NCBI GenBank assembly: GCA_045345765.1
Contig: CP148265.1
Span: forward strand, 2,542,001-2,606,000
Length of the DNA: 64,000 bases
Source: JAOARY01 sp045345765
GTDB taxonomy: Bacteria > Bacillota > Clostridia > Peptostreptococcales > Peptostreptococcaceae
Direction of reading: 5' to 3'
Shown here: one piece after another, positions 61,518-64,000 of the stretch
How positions within the stretch are numbered: the first letter of the stretch is position 1
Layout of the letters: each line of letters begins with the position of its first letter
Notes under the pieces: generated by a model
Told to the model about the DNA's origin: nothing
Databases searched by the model: none
The model's input: only the letters and a program-made list of their open reading frames with translations
Program-made: the position numbers and the translations under genes

Positions 61518-64000
61518 ATGAAAAAAAGTTTGATATTTAAGTTATTTGTATATATGACTTTCGTATTAGCAACGATTTTATCAATTACATTGTATATGGA
61601 TTATAAAAAGATAAATAATATACTTTTAAATAGTGAGAAAGAATATCTAAAAAAAATAGAAAACGAAATAAATTCTCTTCAAAAAAACCAATTGGAGATA
61701 GCAAAAATGTCAGTACTTACAATAGCGAAGAATAAAACAATCCAAAAAGATTTTTATGATAGAAATAGAGAAAAGCTAGCTAATGATTTGTTGCCTATAT
61801 TTGAAGAATTAAAAGAATATGTATCTCAAATTCAATTTCATTTACCAGATTCAACAAGTTTTTTGAGATTGCATAAAATAAATAAATATGGAGATAGTCT
61901 AAAAGGTTTTAGGTTTACAGTAAATGAAGCAAATTTAAATAAACAAATAATAGAAGGCTTAGAGTATGGTATTGCAGGATATGGTTTTAGAGTAGTAGTT
62001 CCAATGTCATATTTAGATGAACATACAGGTAGTGTTGAATATGGAATGAATTTTGGACAAGATTTTATAGAAAAAATAAAAAATAAATTTGAAGGAGATT
62101 ATTATATTTATAAAATAGATGATTTTAGCGAAGAGCTTTTAGATGATTTCTTGGGAAATCAAACTACTTATGTAAATACAGGTGATAAATTAGTTTCTTT
62201 ATTATCTGAAGATAAAGATGAGTTATTTTCTTATGACAAGGATATAGTTAAGGATATTAGTTTAGGAAAAGTTAAAAATATACAATCTGAAAACAAAGAA
62301 AAAAATATTTTATATATTCCATATAAAGATTACAAAGGTAATGTTGGAGGATATATAAAAGCTGTTATAGATAGAACTAACAATATAATGCTTTTAAATC
62401 AAAATACTAAAGATTTGGTGATTATGTATACTGTGGGATTTGTATTAATTTTGTTAATCATGTATTTTATAATAAAGAAAATGTTAGAGCCTATAAATAA
62501 TATGACAAAAGCAGCAAGAAAAATTGCAATTGGTGATATTGATTTTGATATAGAAATTAAAACTGAAGATGAAATCGGAGAACTTACAAAAGCATTTATA
62601 GATATGAAGGAAAATATTAAAACAAAAGCTGAATATGCAAAACAAATAGCAAATGGAGAAGTTTTGTTTGAATTAGAAATAAAATCAAATAAAGATGTAT
62701 TAGGAAATAGTATGAAATCTGTTGTAAATACGATTAGAAGTCTTATTTATGAGATGGAGAATATGTCAAAGGCACATGAACTAGGGGATATTGATATTTT
62801 TTTGGATAGCAATAAATTTGAAGGTGCATATAACAAGATGGCAAATGGTATAAATAAGATGGTAAATGATCATATAAAAGTTAAGAAAAAAGCAATGGAT
62901 TGTGTAAAGGAATTTGGTAGAGGAAATTTTGATGCAAAGTTAGAAGTATTTCCAGGTAAAAAAGCGTTTATAAACCAAAGTGTAGAGGAATTAAGGTCAA
63001 ATTTAAAAAATATAAATGCTGAAATACTTACTTTGGTTAATTTTTCAAAAGAGGGACAATTGCATAAACGAGCTGATTTTAATAAATTCCAGGGAGATTG
63101 GAAATATATGATAAATTCATTGAATGGTTTATTAGATGTTACAATAGAACCAGTTAAAGAATCTTTGGAAGTATTAAAAGAAGTTTCGAAAGGAAATTTA
63201 ACTAAAAAAGTAAAAGGTGATTATAAGGGGGATCATGCACTTATTAAAAATTCACTTAATGATACTATAGAATCACTATCATATTATATAAATGATATAT
63301 CTGGAATACTAAATAATATATCAAAAGGTAATTTAAATATATCTGTAGAAGGTGATTATAAGGGAGAGTTTAGGGAGATAAAAACTTCTTTAAATAATAT
63401 AATCAATGCATTAAATGATGTTTTTTATAAAATGAATAATACATCTTTAGAGGTTTATAAAGGTGCACAAAAAATGCTTGAATCAGGAGCGGAAATATTT
63501 AAAGTTTCTAATTCTCAATCAGATTCAATAGAGTATTTAACAAATAGTATTGAAAATATAGAATCAAAAACTTTTGAAAATAGTAAAAATGCTAAAGATG
63601 CTAATGAATTTATAAAAGATGTAAAAAAAGATGCTAAAAAGAGTAATGAAAAGATGGAAAATATGCTAGAAGCTATGAAAAAAATAAAAGAAGCGTCACT
63701 TAATATATCTAAAGTTATAAAGGTTATTGAAGAAATTGCTTTTCAAACAAATATGTTGGCATTAAATTCTGCTGTTGAAGCTGCTAGAGCAGGAAAGTAT
63801 GGTAAGGGATTTGCAGTAGTTTCTCAAGAAGTTAGAAATTTATCTTTAAGGAGTTCAAAGGCTGTTAAAGAAAGTAACAAACTAATTGAAGAATCTGTAA
63901 TTAAAGTTGATGAGGGGAGTAAAATCGCAAATGATACAGCAAATAGTTTATTTGGTATTGTAAATGATGTAGATAAGGTTTTTGATTATATATCTAATAT
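61518..64000 (+). CDS. methyl-accepting chemotaxis protein, 3' end outside window
   Basis: ATG 61518 follows GGAGGGG; the frame is open to the window edge (827 codons). TM1 near 8-28 and TM2 near 293-315 flank a large external dCache_3-like sensor (LPDSTSFLRLHKINKYGDSL, GIAGYGFRVVVPM). Several HAMP-like units follow (KMLEPINNMTKAARKIAIGD, then at least three GN-rich repeats, e.g. LKEVSKGNLTKKVKGDYKGD and ILNNISKGNLNISVEGDYKG). The signalling tip shows IAFQTNMLALNSAVEAARAG and GKGFAVVSQEVRNLSLRSSKA. The long poly-HAMP array is the unusual feature. Confidence 0.9.
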   Translation, partial: MKKSLIFKLFVYMTFVLATILSITLYMDYKKINNILLNSEKEYLKKIENEINSLQKNQLEIAKMSVLTIAKNKTIQKDFYDRNREKLANDLLPIFEELKEYVSQIQFHLPDSTSFLRLHKINKYGDSLKGFRFTVNEANLNKQIIEGLEYGIAGYGFRVVVPMSYLDEHTGSVEYGMNFGQDFIEKIKNKFEGDYYIYKIDDFSEELLDDFLGNQTTYVNTGDKLVSLLSEDKDELFSYDKDIVKDISLGKVKNIQSENKEKNILYIPYKDYKGNVGGYIKAVIDRTNNIMLLNQNTKDLVIMYTVGFVLILLIMYFIIKKMLEPINNMTKAARKIAIGDIDFDIEIKTEDEIGELTKAFIDMKENIKTKAEYAKQIANGEVLFELEIKSNKDVLGNSMKSVVNTIRSLIYEMENMSKAHELGDIDIFLDSNKFEGAYNKMANGINKMVNDHIKVKKKAMDCVKEFGRGNFDAKLEVFPGKKAFINQSVEELRSNLKNINAEILTLVNFSKEGQLHKRADFNKFQGDWKYMINSLNGLLDVTIEPVKESLEVLKEVSKGNLTKKVKGDYKGDHALIKNSLNDTIESLSYYINDISGILNNISKGNLNISVEGDYKGEFREIKTSLNNIINALNDVFYKMNNTSLEVYKGAQKMLESGAEIFKVSNSQSDSIEYLTNSIENIESKTFENSKNAKDANEFIKDVKKDAKKSNEKMENMLEAMKKIKEASLNISKVIKVIEEIAFQTNMLALNSAVEAARAGKYGKGFAVVSQEVRNLSLRSSKAVKESNKLIEESVIKVDEGSKIANDTANSLFGIVNDVDKVFDYISN

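Overview
The window is about 64 kb of very AT-rich DNA. Codon use, strong AGGAGG-type ribosome binding sites, a T-box leader, a cobalamin riboswitch, CD3324-family genes, EFR1-type ferredoxin and sporadic TTG/GTG starts all suggest an anaerobic, motile low-GC Firmicute of class Clostridia (Clostridiaceae or Peptostreptococcaceae-like). The sequence alone does not support a genus. No rRNA, tRNA, CRISPR array or complete insertion sequence was found.

Layout. 1-2245: an ABC-2 type exporter (ATPase cut by the window edge, two permeases). 2251-6069: arsenate reductase, a DUF1835 protein, a DUF1499 protein and the 23S rRNA methyltransferase RlmD. 6070-17300: an accessory island. It opens at the GC-rich 3' end of rlmD, which looks like the attachment core of an integrative conjugative element (ICE). 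It contains a frameshifted conjugation gene, an Mrr-like nuclease with an XRE regulator, an intact SIR2 / middle component / ABC ATPase operon (ABC three-component, ABC-3C, type), an AAA_21 ATPase, a pRiA4b ORF-3-like protein, a large uncharacterised protein, and the remains of a second ATPase/TOPRIM pair. 17300-31400: small regulators, MBL hydrolase, YwbE, a PAS-GGDEF cyclase, PhzF, MFS, a sigma-54 activator next to a sigma-54-promoted D-threonine-aldolase-like gene, DUF169, methyltransferase, DUF5131 and a lipoprotein. 32003-36367: a 1454-residue secreted protein joining repeats, a beta-helix and an alpha/beta hydrolase. 36848-41770: a PLP/GNAT fusion, a decayed trp locus (T-box plus headless trpB), EFR1 ferredoxin and a clpP fragment. 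41793-48744: rhodanese lipoprotein, polar amino-acid ABC transporter, flavin/Fe-S protein, AraC regulator, nitroreductase and flavodoxin, probably sulfur-compound uptake and redox. 49280-56300: a MerR-type promoter, YbjQ, MFS, a membrane GDPD and a riboswitch-controlled B12-type importer. 56319-64000: a VanS/VanR-like two-component pair, an HD-GYP phosphodiesterase and a chemotaxis receptor running off the edge.

Themes. (1) Defence: the SIR2 ABC-3C operon is the clearest complete conflict system. (2) Gene decay: at least nine gene remnants are visible (conjugation protein, headless ATPase, TOPRIM stub, small fragment at 17.1 kb, macro domain, methyltransferase, trpB, clpP, GNAT). (3) Unexplained structure: a three-copy dispersed hairpin repeat placed 3' of genes, and two CD3324-family genes each preceded by a short leader ORF overlapping a strong hairpin. 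(4) Cyclic-di-GMP signalling (GGDEF and HD-GYP) together with chemotaxis fits a motile environmental or gut anaerobe.
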